A DNA stretch of 64,000 bases. Origin: Oscillospiraceae bacterium. Lineage in GTDB: Bacteria; Bacillota_A; Clostridia; Oscillospirales; Oscillospiraceae. The notes beneath the pieces were generated by a model. That model had not been told where the DNA came from, made no database searches, and worked only from the letters and a program-made list of their open reading frames with translations. Below are positions 63,598-64,000 of the stretch, piece after piece (the stretch's first letter is position 1; the number at the start of each line of letters is the position of its first letter). Location of the stretch: the NCBI GenBank assembly GCA_902786615.1, contig CADADE010000012.1:15144-79143 (forward strand), written 5' to 3'. Made by a program: the position numbers and the translations under genes.

Positions 63598-64000
63598 TCA
63601 GGCTTCGCCGCGCTCGCGCAGGGCGTCCTTGCGGCTGAGGTCGATGCCCCTGGGGCCGATGTTCATGACCTTGACCCAGGTCATGTCGCCGGGCTTGAGC
63701 ACGTCCTCGACCTTCTCGGTGCGTTTAAACTCCAGGTCCTTGATCTTCACAAGGCCGTCCTTGCCGGGGGCCAGCTCGACCCACGCGCCAAAGTCGGAGC
63801 GGACATTGCTGACCTTGCCGTAGTACAGCGCGCCGACCTCGGGCTCGAAGCAGATGTCCTCGATGGTCTTGCGGGCGGCACGGCAGGCCTCAATATCGGA
63901 GGAGGCGATGAAGATGGTGCCGTCGTCGCTGATGTCGATCTTGCAGCCGGTGTCGGCGGTGATCTTCTGGATGACCTTGCCGCCGGAGCCGATGACCTCG
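63598..64000 (-). CDS. pnp: Polyribonucleotide nucleotidyltransferase, 3' end only
   Basis: The gene runs off the right edge; only the last 133 codons are present. They encode the KH domain (EVIGSGGKVIQKI, ADTGCKIDISDDGTIFIA) and an S1 RNA-binding domain (GALYYGKVSNVRSDFGAWVE, PGKDGLVKIKDLEF, LKPGDMTWVKVMNIG), ending DALRERGEA. This order is specific for PNPase, the trimeric 3'-5' phosphorolytic exonuclease. The catalytic RNase PH domains are outside the window. A strong terminator follows. Confidence 0.93.
   Translation of the reverse strand, partial: EVIGSGGKVIQKITADTGCKIDISDDGTIFIASSDIEACRAARKTIEDICFEPEVGALYYGKVSNVRSDFGAWVELAPGKDGLVKIKDLEFKRTEKVEDVLKPGDMTWVKVMNIGPRGIDLSRKDALRERGEA

Overview
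The window is a GC-rich chromosome segment from an endospore-forming Firmicute, most likely a gut Clostridia of the Oscillospiraceae type. The evidence is dipicolinate synthase genes (dpaA, dpaB), the Gram-positive order yggS-sepF-divIVA-ileS-lspA-rluD, an L10 leader, an L-box, sortase-type surface anchoring and clean -35/-10 promoters. The taxonomic call is inference. I saw no rRNA, tRNA, CRISPR array, prophage or intact insertion sequence.

Layout. 1-10.1 kb: gyrA, a small membrane protein, rnhA, an MsbA-like ABC exporter, mfd and a PrsA/SurA-like foldase, all on +. 10.3-17.4 kb: a 2158-residue wall-anchored surface protein with its own promoter. Its B-repeat array has much lower GC than its two ends. 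It is followed by a broken BrnT-like toxin and a small partner gene between two copies of one hairpin. 17.4-19.1 kb: a truncated MocR/PdxR-type regulator divergent from an ECF S component. 19.2-21.5 kb: rplJ-rplL behind an L10 leader, and a galactokinase. 21.6-27.5 kb: pncB, a Sel1-repeat secreted protein, an NhaC-family transporter under a lysine riboswitch (LysW type), and dpaAB. 27.7-29.0 kb: thyA-folA. 29.2-34.9 kb: a surface-sugar cluster (RffA-type aminotransferase, GNAT, two paralogous polyprenyl-phosphate glycosyltransferases flanking an ATP-grasp enzyme), convergent with an acyltransferase.

35-46 kb, all on -: mutL-miaA-hfq-unknown, then yggS-sepF-divIVA-ileS-lspA-rluD. Here ileS carries a frameshifting deletion in an active-site segment, and lspA has a long Ala/Pro/Lys-rich tail. 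46.5-51.3 kb on +: miaB, mutS and a CPBP protease. 51.3-51.7 kb: a type I toxin-antitoxin module with a 30-residue membrane toxin and an internal antisense RNA. 51.7-64 kb: trmO, a second NhaC-family transporter, a DUF1846 gene, secA, pgeF, a peptide-type binding lipoprotein, cdd, folC, a threonine aldolase and the 3' end of pnp.

Two features cut across the whole window. One is a family of short symmetric multi-hairpin repeats found only between genes: four full copies and two solo hairpins, two of the full copies flanking ileS. The other is the frequent use of long perfect palindromes as shared terminators between convergent genes, sometimes containing the stop codons themselves. The least ordinary items are the type I toxin module, the broken ileS, the mosaic surface protein, the MocR protein without its PLP lysine, and the glycosyltransferase/ATP-grasp cluster.
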